Below are positions 33,270-43,233 of a stretch of 64,000 nucleotides of DNA, one piece after another. Positions within the stretch are counted from its first letter, which is position 1. Each line of letters opens with the position of its first letter. The stretch is from contig SAUG01000053.1 in assembly GCA_011316305.1 (NCBI GenBank), positions 186,001 to 250,000 of the forward strand, written 5' to 3'. The stretch is from Rusavskia elegans (taxonomy: Eukaryota > Ascomycota > Lecanoromycetes > Teloschistales > Teloschistaceae). The translations under genes and the position numbers were made by a program. The notes under the pieces were generated by a model. The model saw nothing but the letters and a program-made list of their open reading frames with translations. It was not told the DNA's origin and made no database searches.

Positions 33270-35104
33270 TCAAGCGCTACACATTGCAATCGCATCCACA
33301 ACTCTCCTTTGCACTTCCGTCTGAAAAAACTGCAATCTCGCCTCTGGGCTTTCAAATTCCTGCTGCAGGTCCCAGATCGAATCGAGCTCGTGGGACAGAC
33401 AAGCTATCACAGCATCTCTGTATTTGGCTCCCATGTGCCGCTTCAAGTCCATCACAGGCCCACTCATCACAACCTTTTCAATAAAGTGCGGATCCGAATT
33501 ATGCGTCTCCAGATTGGGCCGGGAGCTCCGCCGTTGTCCTTGGTAGCCGACGTTACGCCAAAGGCCGATCTCGAACAGCATGATCCCGAGGCTGTACATA
33601 TCGAATGACGGTAAGAACGAATGGGAGTTGTGAGTTCGATAGAGAGGATGGCGATAGATATCATCGTCTGGATCCGCAAGAGGCTTCTCCGATACCTCCC
33701 CAGGTTGGTTCGGTCGGGAGATGTCAAAGCCAACGAGGTACGGTTTGCCATAATCGAGCTCCTTGGCGCCGGGCTTGGGCCAGAAAAGGACATTCTTGGG
33801 TTCTACAATCGTCAGCCCGACCATTGTCCCTCGAACGGACAACCGCTGAGGTATCTACTCACGGATATTTTTGTGAAGCCAGCCGAGGTTCAGGATCTCG
33901 AAGACCGTCGAAACCAGGGCTTTCGCTAGCTCGAAACGGTCGCCCAAATCTGGGACGTCTGAGCTTCTGGAAACATTGGTGAGCAGTTGATGGAGAGTGG
34001 TGGGCTTTTGACCTGGGGTTGTATCCGAGGGCGCCTTGAACGCATAACCAGTGACTGTTGAGGTCTGGTCGAGATAGCCTACGCAGTGCAGAACGCCAAC
34101 ATTGAGAGCCTTGAGATTGCTGTTGAGGACTTTGGTCAAATTTTCGGTCCGCTGACGGAAGGCTTTCGGGTTCTGGCGTCTCCAAGTGTCATCTCGACAT
34201 AGCCGCCAATCGACAATAATACTCTCGCCTTTGTATGTGGCCAAAGCTCGCGTCTGATCAGTCATGAAAGGCAGACCCTGCCATTCAAGCTGGTTCATCT
34301 CAAGACGGAAACCAGTGACCGGCGTGGTAGCATCCGACGGTGCCGGTGCTCCTTCAGGGTGTGAGGTTGGCGATTCTTCCCTCCAGTAGCCTCTCTCGAT
34401 CACAGTCCTTGCAGAAGCCATCTCTTCGAGATCACGGTGCTGCAACAAGGCAGCTGCGGCTTGGAGCTGCTGGAGTTGGTCAATATCACCGGTTGAGAAT
34501 CGAACCCGTAAGCGACGGCGTGCTGATGCTTGCTCCAAGCCTGATATCATCTCATTCAAGCTGTCGTTCCAATAGCACAGGTCCTTGACCAATTGCTGCA
34601 TCTTCTTCTTATCACGCACTACGAACTTGATCGTCTTTGCCAAGCCGATTACAGAACGTTTAGGGGGCGACTTTACCGATAGCTGCATGCTCTCTAGGAG
34701 TTGGAGATCTGAGCACAAATCAGAAGGTTCATCAATTGCCTGTCCAGAAGCTGACCTGACATGTCGCCACTTTTTGGCACACCAGCGAGATGGCCAAAGT
34801 CGTCCAAAGTTTTGCTACTCTCCTGAAAGGCTACCCACATGGCATCGAAGACGGCCTGAAAGAGCTTCCACAAGGCCAAGTTGTCCTGACCACGTTCGAC
34901 CCGTTTTTGCTGAACATCTGACAGCATTTTCTCCCCCCATGATTCAAGACGATAACGCTCGACCATGAAAGCAGTGTGTAATTCTCGATAAGTGGTTGGA
35001 AAATCTTTCACCGACAAGTAGACATCATATGCTGAGGTGACTGCATGATACGTCTGCAAAACAGCAGAGACAACCCCTAGACCAAGGCTTACTCCGTCCG
35101 CCAT
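33270..35104 (-). CDS. HeLo-domain protein with C-terminal pseudokinase domain
   Basis: Exons are 34756-35104, 33863-34708 and 33270-33802; introns of 47 and 60 bp; 575 residues. The N-terminal ~200 residues match the HeLo (prion-inhibition and propagation) domain: GLGVVSAVLQTYHAVTSAYD, TYRELHTAFMVERYRLESWG, then KFVVRDKKKMQQLVKDLCYW. HeLo is the pore-forming domain of HET-S. The C-terminal half is kinase-like but degenerate: IIVDWR where the ATP-binding Lys strand should be, LHKNIQPKNVLFW in place of HRDxKxxN, VGFDIS in place of DFG, and a well-preserved DMYSLGIMLFEIGLW helix. It therefore looks like a pseudokinase sensor or regulator. Divergent from the kinase-ankyrin gene at 35641. Start 35104 is preferred to the ATG two codons upstream. 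HeLo-kinase fusions are known in filamentous fungi; a cell-death role here is inference. Confidence 0.88.
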
Positions 35105-35640
35105 GATCACTGGAGCGAGCCCGTAGTTTGAACCAATAGTGTATGGTATGTGCTTCTTCTAAATGGTACTTGGAAGATATCTCTGACGAGGGATTTATCT
35201 GGAACGAGGATTTCCGATGCGACCATGCGGCAGGCACCCATCGACCCCATCGTCAGGCTGCGAGCCAGATAACAGCTGCCAGTGGGTCTCCAAGGAGCCT
35301 CGTCATTTAGCTGCGCAGTCTGGATGCATTGCCTGTCCCCGTGATTCGCTATCACCATGCAAGGCTGGCTGGCGCCCTGCAGCAGCATAGGCCAATGGCA
35401 TCGGTGTTCGGCGAGCTTAGCAGAGTGACCATGCCGTGGACGACAGCTCATCCTGCATGAACTGCATCCGGCATACATGCCTTCGCGATGGACTCGCCTG
35501 GCCTGACACGTTGCACTGCTCTTGCGGGCATTCGTCTTGGCTATAGCTGGAGCGAGACATACTTATACAGACCTTTCCTTTCCCATAGTCTTTTCCCGGG
35601 GCCAATAAGAGCGTGTGAGCCCAGTATTCAAGCAATAATC
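35105..35640. other. shared divergent promoter of HeLo and kinase-ankyrin genes
   Basis: The 536 bp between two opposing start codons contains ACTTATACAGACC followed by a pyrimidine tract at about 35560-35590, upstream of the plus-strand gene. No ORF of note. The arrangement suggests co-regulation. Confidence 0.55.
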
Positions 35641-38600
35641 ATGGATCTCACCGATGACTTTTTCGACACGTACTCGACGACAGCATCCACGAATCGTTCG
35701 ACTAGCTCACGTCGCAAAAGCTCCGTCATTCCCGGCATATCCATCCATTCGGCTATCCATGCGACAACGTCGACAGTCTTTCAGGATACCTTGATATCCT
35801 TCTTATCATATATCAAGACGCAGAATATCCCTATACTGCCAGTAACGAAGCCTGACATACGCACTGTCCTCGGACAAGGTGCTTCGTTCCTTGTCAATGG
35901 CGTCGAACTACCGAAGGACTATGTTGATCCTGTTTCCGGGACTCTCTTTTCCCAGGGCGAAGTGCTGGCTTTCAAGCGAGCTGTTCTGAACAAGGACATG
36001 GGCGATCCAATCGCTGATCGAATTCGAGTCATCTCCAACGAACTTCTCACCACTTGCCATCCACCACTGCGTTCTCACCCCAATATCGTGAAGCTACACG
36101 GGATTGCATTTGAGACTGAGGGACCTGCCGATGCTCTGAACGCCATGCCCGTTTTGGTTCCCGAATGCGCCGAGCTGGGTAATCTAGCAGAGGTCCTCGA
36201 GACCGCGCGCAAAGAAGATCGAGCGATAGCATTCCACGACAAGATTTCCTTATGCATAGACATTGCCCACGGTTTGGAGATTCTTCATGCTTGCGGTGAG
36301 TCGCGGTAGACGCAACGTAGTATACCATTGTCTTTTTTCACACCTTCGATGAAGTGTGCAAGTCTCGCACAATGGCCTTGTCCGCAGATTGCCAGGCTCG
36401 TTGTGTCGAAGATCAATCGCAATGGGGGGGCGTACAGCGGTCGGAACCTCGAAATAGGAATTTGTTCTATCGATTGCTAAGCTATCACTGTATGGCTGCT
36501 ATAAGCGCATGTTCAAAGGAGCAACCGCCGTGCCAGTGACTTGGAGCGGTACTCAGCTCTCAGGACTTGTCTGCTGGTTGCTGTGTGGCCCACATTATTG
36601 CGATTTATTTTTTGACACGACGAGCCTAGTGATCCTTGCACTTTGTTTGCACGGTTGTGCCCTCTTCTCCAAACCACCGCTGTAAGACACTGACACCAAC
36701 GGTGCACTAAGATATTGTCCATGGGGATGTGAAGTGCGAGAATGTCCTGATATTCGAAAAGGACGCTGAACCTGGAAATAATACGGGTAGGAGACCACCG
36801 GAAACCCACTAGCAGAGATCGAATGCTGAACCAAGTGACAGACTTCAATCTTTGTTGCAAGCTGACAGACTTTGGGGTATCTCATCATCCAAACGGTGGT
36901 GTCATACTTGGAGGTTCACGTCCATGGCAGGTGAGTTCTACGCCTGTGAAAACCGTACAGCCTTCCGCAAGGAGCCCATTCTGAACGCTAGTAGGCACCA
37001 GAATGTACCAGGGGACAGTACTTCAAAATCGAAGCAGCGAAAAGGACTGACATCTACAGCTTCGGAATGCTGCTGTGGCGCGTAATGTTCGATGGCGACC
37101 CTTTCAAGCTTCTTGAAGGGAATGGGTCGTTCGAAGGCAAAACAGACAAAGAGAGACGAGTCAAGAGGAACGAGGCAGTTGGTGCCTTGAAAAACGACGA
37201 TCGACTTGTACATCATGTCTGCGAGTCTCTGGCTGTTTCCGATAGGTTCAGCCGTATGCAGATCGAAATGCTGAGTGAAGTGATGAGCTTGACATTAGCG
37301 CTTGACCCATCTCGCCGCGAGCTTGATCTGGGCAGGATTATTCGACTACTGACACCAAACAACTGGTATGAGAGTCGTCATGTCCTTCCTCCTGCTCGTC
37401 TCCCAACGGATCTCGACACCCAATTGCTTGATCTGGAAAAATGGTACTCTGAATTCGAATCCGCTAGCCCAGTCGTGCAGAAATACATTGCCGAGGGTTT
37501 TCGGGACATCGCTAAAGATATCAATACCCAAAGAGACTGGACAGAGCAAGAGAAGGCTGGCGCAGCTGCTTTTCAGCTGGCCATGTGCTATGCCAATGGA
37601 TTTGGACTTCCTTTCGATCCCAGCGAGTGCTTGAGGTGGTCTAGGATTGCCGCAGGGAGAGGTTCGCAAAAAGCGCGGGATGCCTTGCCAAAGGCAGCAG
37701 CAGCATTCGATATTGATGCAAAAGATTATGTCAGTGTCTCTGCGCCGGATGACGACTCAGAATCTGTTTTGAGCTCTTCATTAGCTTCAGATCGTTCGAG
37801 AGAAGGTTACATACATGTCGACGAAGGACTCATCGCGGCCTTGCAGCATTACAGTCTCGGAGGAACCCCGAGTAGCTCATCTTGGACACTACTTAAGGCA
37901 GCTGAGAGCTGCGAATATGCAGTGCTTGAGTCTTTGTTAACAAATGGTGCAAAGCCCAGCGTCTCCAAAGACGGAGTGTCACCATTACACTTTCTCTCGT
38001 CCTGGAAAGTGGACAAGGCCGAACTGCTGGGCAGACGACTGCTCGAATCTGGTGCAAACATTGATGCTGGAGCTCAACGGGGTGCGACAATTGGTGAGTG
38101 GACAAACACTCCATTTATTCAGCGGCTTTTGACAACCTTGTGCACTCGGACAACGTCCAGCTAATGCGGTGCCTAAGGAGGGACGCCTCTAATGTGGTCG
38201 GTCTTTGGCGACCATGTGGAACACTCCGGCATCTTGTTGAAGCTTGGCGCGGACCCTATGGCCATGCAAGATGGGGACGATGCATTATCTATTGCGGCGA
38301 GACTCCACTCTGCGACTCACCTCAGGATCCTTCTGGAGAACGTTCGACCAGCTCAAGTACGAGGACACATCGGGCGGCTGATCACGGCTGCAGCCGGTGG
38401 GGAGAGTCGCTTCAAGCGAATCGTACGGCATGGTGAGCAGTGGAAGACGGCCGCTGATGAAACATTGTCGTTACTCCGGCGATGGCACTCACTCTTTCCT
38501 GAAGCGGTCGATTTCTCGGCTCTTTTGTTGCCTGCGCTGCTCTCTGGGTTGAATTCACCGTTCGGCCGGATCAATTCTGACGTCCAGATCGGCTTCATCA

Positions 38601-39571
38601 AAGCAAGCGCCCTGGAACCGTCCGCGATGAGCGAACTGCTGCGTGAGAGCATCGTAAGCTTCAATACCGACCTCTTTGTTGCGCTGTTGGATCATGGAGT
38701 ACCGGTCAGCTCAACCTTTCTGGGGGGAAAGAGCTTCCTCCACCTCTGCGCGAAGATACCGGATCACAACCTTGCCGCCACAGTGTTTGCACCCCGGCTG
38801 TTGGCACTGGGAGTGACTCTCGACCAGCGCGACGAGGAGGGCATAACGCCGTGGATGGACGCGATCCTCGAGAGGAAGTGGGATTTGGCGGATCTCTTGC
38901 TGGAACAAGGGGCCGACCCCCTAGCTACGAACCACGACGGGTTCAACGTCCTTGGACTCTGCATTATGACGATCAACCTGGGAGCAGTCAAATACCTGTT
39001 GAAGTACTGCAAAGCCCAGACAAGGTTCCTGCAGGAGTCTTTTCTTGTCAACGCGAAGAAGAAGATCAGTGCCCTTCAACTTGCGGTGACGCTTCGGCCT
39101 CCACGTGCACACGGCATGAAGATGGAAGTGATGGGAACGTTCCTAACCATATTAGCCAACTATGCCAAAGAAGAATGGCAACTGAATCATCGATCGGACG
39201 CCTTCCTTCCCAAAGCCACGGCACTCGAGATCGCTGCTGCTCGAGGCCATGTGCATCCGGTCAAGAATCTTGTCAAGAATGGGGCACACCTTGAGGCCGG
39301 AAAACGAGCAGTCGAGTACGCGCGAGCCGGTCTCGCTGTGGCGACGGAACGCATGGAGAAGAAAAATCTGGAAAGATGTATCTTCATTATTGAGAACTGG
39401 GATGACGAAGAGAAGCAGACAAGAAAGCTGGCTGACGACTGGACAAATATGAGGACTATTGATGATAGCCATGTGAACTCGTCGTGGGAAATCGTGGTCT
39501 TCGATTACAAGTCAAGGAAAGCAACGGCCGAGAAGAAGGGTCCTATGGTATCAGATCTGATATCGGAGTAA
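35641..39571 (+). CDS. protein kinase - Sel1 - ankyrin repeat protein (1105 aa)
   Basis: Exons are 35641-36295, 36712-36786, 36836-36930, 36995-38093 and 38178-39571; introns of 416, 49, 64 and 84 bp. The N-terminal kinase domain (about 72-370) keeps its key motifs: glycine loop LGQG at 77-80, Lys112 in AFKRAV, HGDVKCEN at 222-229, DFG at 255-257, APE at 276-278 and DIYSFGMLLWRVMFDGDPF. It is probably active, though HGD replaces HRD. A Sel1-like repeat follows at about 465-510 (AFQLAMCYANGFGLPFDPSE, then RWSRIAAGRG). Ankyrin repeats run from about 560 to 1010, for example GVSPLHFLSSWKVDKAELLG, GGTPLMWSVFGDHVEHSGIL and ATALEIAAARGHVHPVKNLV. Intron 1 is several times longer than the others because it holds a MITE-like element. 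All phases close without frameshift. Likely an intracellular sensor or signalling protein; target unknown. Confidence 0.88.
36394..36627 (+). mobile_element. MITE-like element, copy 2, inside intron 1 of the kinase-ankyrin gene
   Basis: About 234 bp with imperfect terminal inverted repeats of about 45 bp. The left end reads AGGCTCGTTGTGTCGAAGAT then CAATCGCAATGG and CGTACAGCGG. The right end, reverse-complemented, reads AGGCTCGTCGTGTCAAAAAA then AATCGCAATAATG and CCACACAGCAACC. No coding capacity. It accounts for more than half of a 416-bp intron. Confidence 0.7.
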
Positions 39572-40017
39572 AAGTAAGCCACCAGGCTCAGTAACATATC
39601 GATCTCGACTTTGGTGGTGTTCGATGGACGCCGTATGGTTGATGATACGCGATGTCTCGTGGACTGAATAGCTTCCATAACCATCACAGCGAGTAGTCAT
39701 AACCGTAAGCATCAAGAGACAATACAAATAGAATCCTCGAATGTTCCTTTTGAATTGACGTGACGCAGGTTTAGCGCCGATACGAATACGAAACATGAAA
39801 CCCCTTTCCAACGGCTGCCCCCTCGAGCCCCTCATGCGTCACTGTCACTGCCGCTCCCGGACCCTCGGACGCAATAATATAGCATCGACTTTCTAACCCT
39901 TCACTGCTTTCACGGCTCAGTGGGCTCTTTGACCATAAGAGTTTGGAAAAGTACCGACATCTCCACACCACAGTGGGTACATTCAGCCAACATCCTGGTG
40001 CGTCCAAGCCCCCCACC
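39572..40017. other. intergenic spacer
   Basis: This 446-bp tandem spacer lies upstream of the SNX3 gene. CT-rich leader sequence near 39800-40010; no gene. Confidence 0.5.
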
Positions 40018-40695
40018 ATGCAGGCAATGCCAGATGCCCGCCAGCAGAGCTTCGAAGAGATCTATGGGCCCCCAGAAAACTTCCTGGAGATAGAAGTACG
40101 CTCCCTTTGCTCCAATTTTCCCCCACCGTGGCAGCCCTCAAAGTCATCTACAGAGATGTCCCCACTTCACGAATACCCTCCCATTCACTAACATTGCCTC
40201 AACTCTCGCAGGTCAAGAACCCCCAAACGCACGGTACCCACCGAGGCATGTACACCGACTACGAAATCGTCTGCCGCACCAACATCCCCGCTTTCAAACT
40301 CAAGCACAGCACCGTCCGCCGACGCTACTCCGACTTTGAATACTTCCGCGACATCTTGGAACGGGAGTCGGCGAGGGTTACCATTCCACCCTTGCCCGGC
40401 AAGGTGTTTACCAATCGATTCAGTGATGATGTGATTGAGCATCGGAGGGAAGGATTGCAGCGGTTCCTGCAGATTGTTGTGGGACATCCGTTGTTGCAGA
40501 CGGGGAGTAAGGTTATGGCGAGTTTTGTGCAGGGTGAGTGGACTCGTCATTACCTTTGTATCGAATTAAAAGCGAGAATGCAACCCGAGCTGTGGCCGCG
40601 ATAGTGGAATAAGGGGCAAAGAGCAACGGGAAGAAAATGCGGAGCAGTGGCTAACTTCTTCATCAGATCCAAACTGGGATAAAAATTCCTGGTAA
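40018..40695 (+). CDS. SNX3: Sorting nexin SNX3/Grd19 (PX domain only)
   Basis: Small PX-only sorting nexin that binds endosomal PI3P and delivers cargo to retromer for return to the Golgi. Exons are 40018-40095, 40212-40533 and 40667-40695; introns of 116 and 133 bp; 142 residues. Diagnostic sequences: [96 protein letters not shown] and the C-terminus DPNWDKNSW. The RRYSDF motif includes the PI3P-binding Arg. An ATG with CACC context at 40018 is preferred over one at 39943. The tiny last exon encodes only nine complete residues plus a split Asp codon. Confidence 0.94.
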
Positions 40696-41712
40696 CGATC
40701 TCTCAGAACTACATCCCAACGTCACCCGGGATCAACTTGGTGAGGAAGCAAGGAAGGCCTGCATGTACTATGACAGTCTATAACGACCTTTAGCGATGAT
40801 TTATGGGCAGGCGTTGCGGAAAAGCCTGGCTGCTGGAAATGTCCCCATAACCATATCCTGTCCATTAAGTCTCCATTAGGACAAAACCCCTGAATATATG
40901 AGACACCAACTTTTGACTCCCTGCTGATTATGCGTCGATGAGCGGCAAAGATCAACAACGCTCAAACGGCCATCTTCTCATTTGCTCAGTTGGCTATCCT
41001 AGGTGTGATGTCCTTTATCATAATGGCTATTGCTCCATTGAACAACATTCACGTTTGTATACTAAGTAGTCTCTACTCAAGTCTTCTTGTGCGATTTTAG
41101 GGATGACATCCCTCATCGAGGTACCGGCTGTTGTACGCCCCGGATCAATATGAACATTCGACGTATAACGCAAGTCGCCAACGACGGGATACCTTAATTC
41201 TTTCGACTCCCTATAGTATTTATCAAAGCTTTTAGTATGGCAATCAATACCATGAAACACTCTGGTCGGTATCTTGTGAAGACATGCTCCTTAACGCCGT
41301 CGTCATAATGGTTCCGGGAGTTGATATGTACATCTGTAACTTCCCATGAAAAACACACCCTAAGGCAACAAATCCCTAATTCAACAACACAAAACTAGCT
41401 ACAGATTCATTGCATCTCGGATAAATACACAATCAAGCTCGTCCGCAAGTCATTGTATTTTCTTTGAACCCAATGGTTCCCACAATTACGTCCCCCTTGT
41501 TCCGGCTGCAGGTTTCCTAATCCGGTAATTCTTCATTCTCCACGCAAAATCCGCTTTCGGCAAGATCTGTAGATCATTTCTTTCATTGTAGGTGTTCTTC
41601 AAGTTTGGATTGAATACCACACACCACCAGTCTTTAACTCTCTGCGAGCGCATTTCGTGTACATCGCCACCGTCTCAAGACTCCACTTCTCGGTTTCCAA
41701 TTTAGCAACTCT
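40696..41712. other. intergenic with a MITE-like copy
   Basis: Contains the inverted-repeat element copy at about 40930-41165. The rest shows only short ORFs and a leader-like stretch before 41713. Confidence 0.5.
40930..41165 (-). mobile_element. MITE-like element, copy 3
   Basis: The right terminus in reverse orientation reads CATCGAGGTACCGGCTGTTG then TACGCCCC, nearly identical to the equivalent end of the other copies. Internal TTGCTCCATTG matches CAAAGGAGCAA of copies 2 and 5 in reverse. The left terminus is diverged and its position is estimated from the ~235-bp length of well-preserved copies. Confidence 0.5.
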
Positions 41713-42717
41713 TTGGGTTACCTCCTTTCCGAAGGAACTTCAGCTTTTCATGATTTTGACGCTCCTATTGCATCTTCCCCACCTCTCAAGCGTCCTTCTC
41801 ATTCGGCCCAAATGGGTTCCCAAACTCGTCGCTGGGCCCTGACTCAAGCAAAACGTGAAGCCTCCGCAGCAGCTCGCAGAAATAGATCCCGTAGCGTTAT
41901 AAGGTTTCGGCAACGTCCCAGACCGTCACCCGTTGCAGAAAGCCTCAATCGTCCTGCGCAAGGCGCTGAAGAGATGCCCAAATCCCGTCCCCCTAACTGC
42001 ACATGCCATGGGCCGACCACTCAAGGCGCTACGCGTTATCCTCTTGCACACCCTTCCCCATCAGAACCACTCGCAGAAGTTCTCGTTAGGGAGCAGTATC
42101 CATATCCAGGAACCGAGTCCACGGTCGTCCATCGCCAAGTGTTGGACCGGAACCGTCATACTGAAGTGAATCGCCGGCAACAACGATTGCCCAGAGCTTC
42201 GACACCAGCATTTGACCAAGCCAATTGGGGATCCCTTTCAAGCCCAGTAAGCAATAGATTTTTCGGACCTCGCGCTGGATTTGCAAGGAACCAGGACGTG
42301 ACGGAGCATCTGGCGACAGGCTGGCTATCTGAGCTGCAATTACTTAAAGATTGTAGACCACCAGAGACGTCATCAGAGAACGGCGTGATACAAACGTGTG
42401 AGCCTGAGGGGAGAGATGCATTGTTAGCACTGGAAGCCCAAAAACAAGAACACTTAGCGACGGAAGAGCGACGCTTAGATGAATTGATACGAGCCGAGGA
42501 TCGTATACGAGAGCTCCAGCAACAGAACAAGGCGTTGAAGAGTACGATCAGGGAGATGATCTACTTGGAGAAGTCTACCCATTCCCGTTTCAATCGCTTT
42601 CTCCTCTATCCAAAGCATCAAAGAAGCATGAAATCATCTTACCAACGTTCATCAAGTCGTCCAGCTGAAAGAAGAGTCCAAACAGCGTCTCGGCGGGGTC
42701 TCGGGCCGTATAGTTGA
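41713..42717 (+). CDS. hypothetical protein with C-terminal coiled coil (334 aa)
   Basis: Single-exon ORF of 334 codons. The first 200 residues are low-complexity, basic and Pro/Arg/Ser-rich (AAARRNRSRSVIRFRQRPRP). Residues about 235-290 form a heptad-like coiled coil (LLALEAQKQEHLATEERRLD then ELIRAEDRIRELQQQNKALK), followed by a basic tail. I recognise no family. The 3' end lies about 170 bp before an inverted-repeat element, beside a 23-bp tandem duplication, so the C-terminus may have been altered. A later in-frame ATG at 41812 is an alternative start. Confidence 0.55.
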   Translation: MGYLLSEGTSAFHDFDAPIASSPPLKRPSHSAQMGSQTRRWALTQAKREASAAARRNRSRSVIRFRQRPRPSPVAESLNRPAQGAEEMPKSRPPNCTCHGPTTQGATRYPLAHPSPSEPLAEVLVREQYPYPGTESTVVHRQVLDRNRHTEVNRRQQRLPRASTPAFDQANWGSLSSPVSNRFFGPRAGFARNQDVTEHLATGWLSELQLLKDCRPPETSSENGVIQTCEPEGRDALLALEAQKQEHLATEERRLDELIRAEDRIRELQQQNKALKSTIREMIYLEKSTHSRFNRFLLYPKHQRSMKSSYQRSSSRPAERRVQTASRRGLGPYS

Positions 42718-42742
42718 GCTCTCGACCAGATGATCCCAGCGA

Positions 42743-42790
42743 TGTGACGGGTATTCGAGCAGCGAAGTGACGGGTATTCGAGCAGCGGAG
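42743..42790. repeat. 23-bp perfect tandem duplication
   Basis: GTGACGGGTATTCGAGCAGC occurs twice head to tail with a period of 23 bp, just after the stop codon of the upstream ORF. Confidence 0.8.
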
Positions 42791-42882
42791 TTGCAGAATA
42801 TGCAGCGGACTGAACCATTGCAGGCCGCTAGGCCAAACAACGCGCAAGTCCCAGCGTTGAACCCGATAACGACAATCACAAA

Positions 42883-43119
42883 GGGCCTCCTCGCTGTGTC
42901 GAAAATCAATCGCAATGTGGGCCACACAGCAACCACTAAAGAAGTCCCTGGTGGCGTTTCAATCCACCTCAACGACTTCTTCTCCGTTGAGGATGCGCCT
43001 GTAATTCCAGGAGCAGCTGTATCGTCAGCTGTAAGCAATCGTCAGAGCGAGATGCTATATCGAGGTACCGACTGTTGTACGACCCTCAGTGCGATTTGTT
43101 TTCAACACAACCAGGCCTC
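42883..43119 (-). mobile_element. MITE-like element, copy 4
   Basis: About 237 bp. The left end reads GGGCCTCCTCGCTGTGTCGA then AATCAATCGCAATGTGGG and CCACACAGCAACC. The right end, reverse-complemented, reads AGGCCTGGTTGTGTTGAAAA then CAAATCGCACTGAGGG and CGTACAACAG. It is the best-preserved copy, with long imperfect inverted repeats at both ends, and has no coding capacity. Confidence 0.7.
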
Positions 43120-43233
43120 TACAGCCATGACAGACCCGTCAACCAGCTAAGCGTCGCCAGTCCGAAAGTGATATCGGCAATGCTGTAAAACCGGTATCGC
43201 AGACTACAAAGGGTCTTGAAGTTGATGCGACAA

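Larger units (their letters stand above)
42718..43233. other. spacer largely filled by a MITE-like element
   Basis: This 516-bp convergent spacer contains a 23-bp tandem duplication (about 42743-42790) and the element at 42883-43119. Confidence 0.55.

Noticed and set aside
34490..34510. GGTTCGATTC on the minus strand resembling a tRNA B box
   Set aside because: It is coding sequence of the HeLo gene and has no A box at the right distance.
38094..38177. Apparent frameshift and stop within the ankyrin region of the kinase-ankyrin gene
   Set aside because: An 84-bp intron with GTGAGT donor and GCTAAT branch point joins GATIG to GTPLMWSVF and restores the ankyrin frame.
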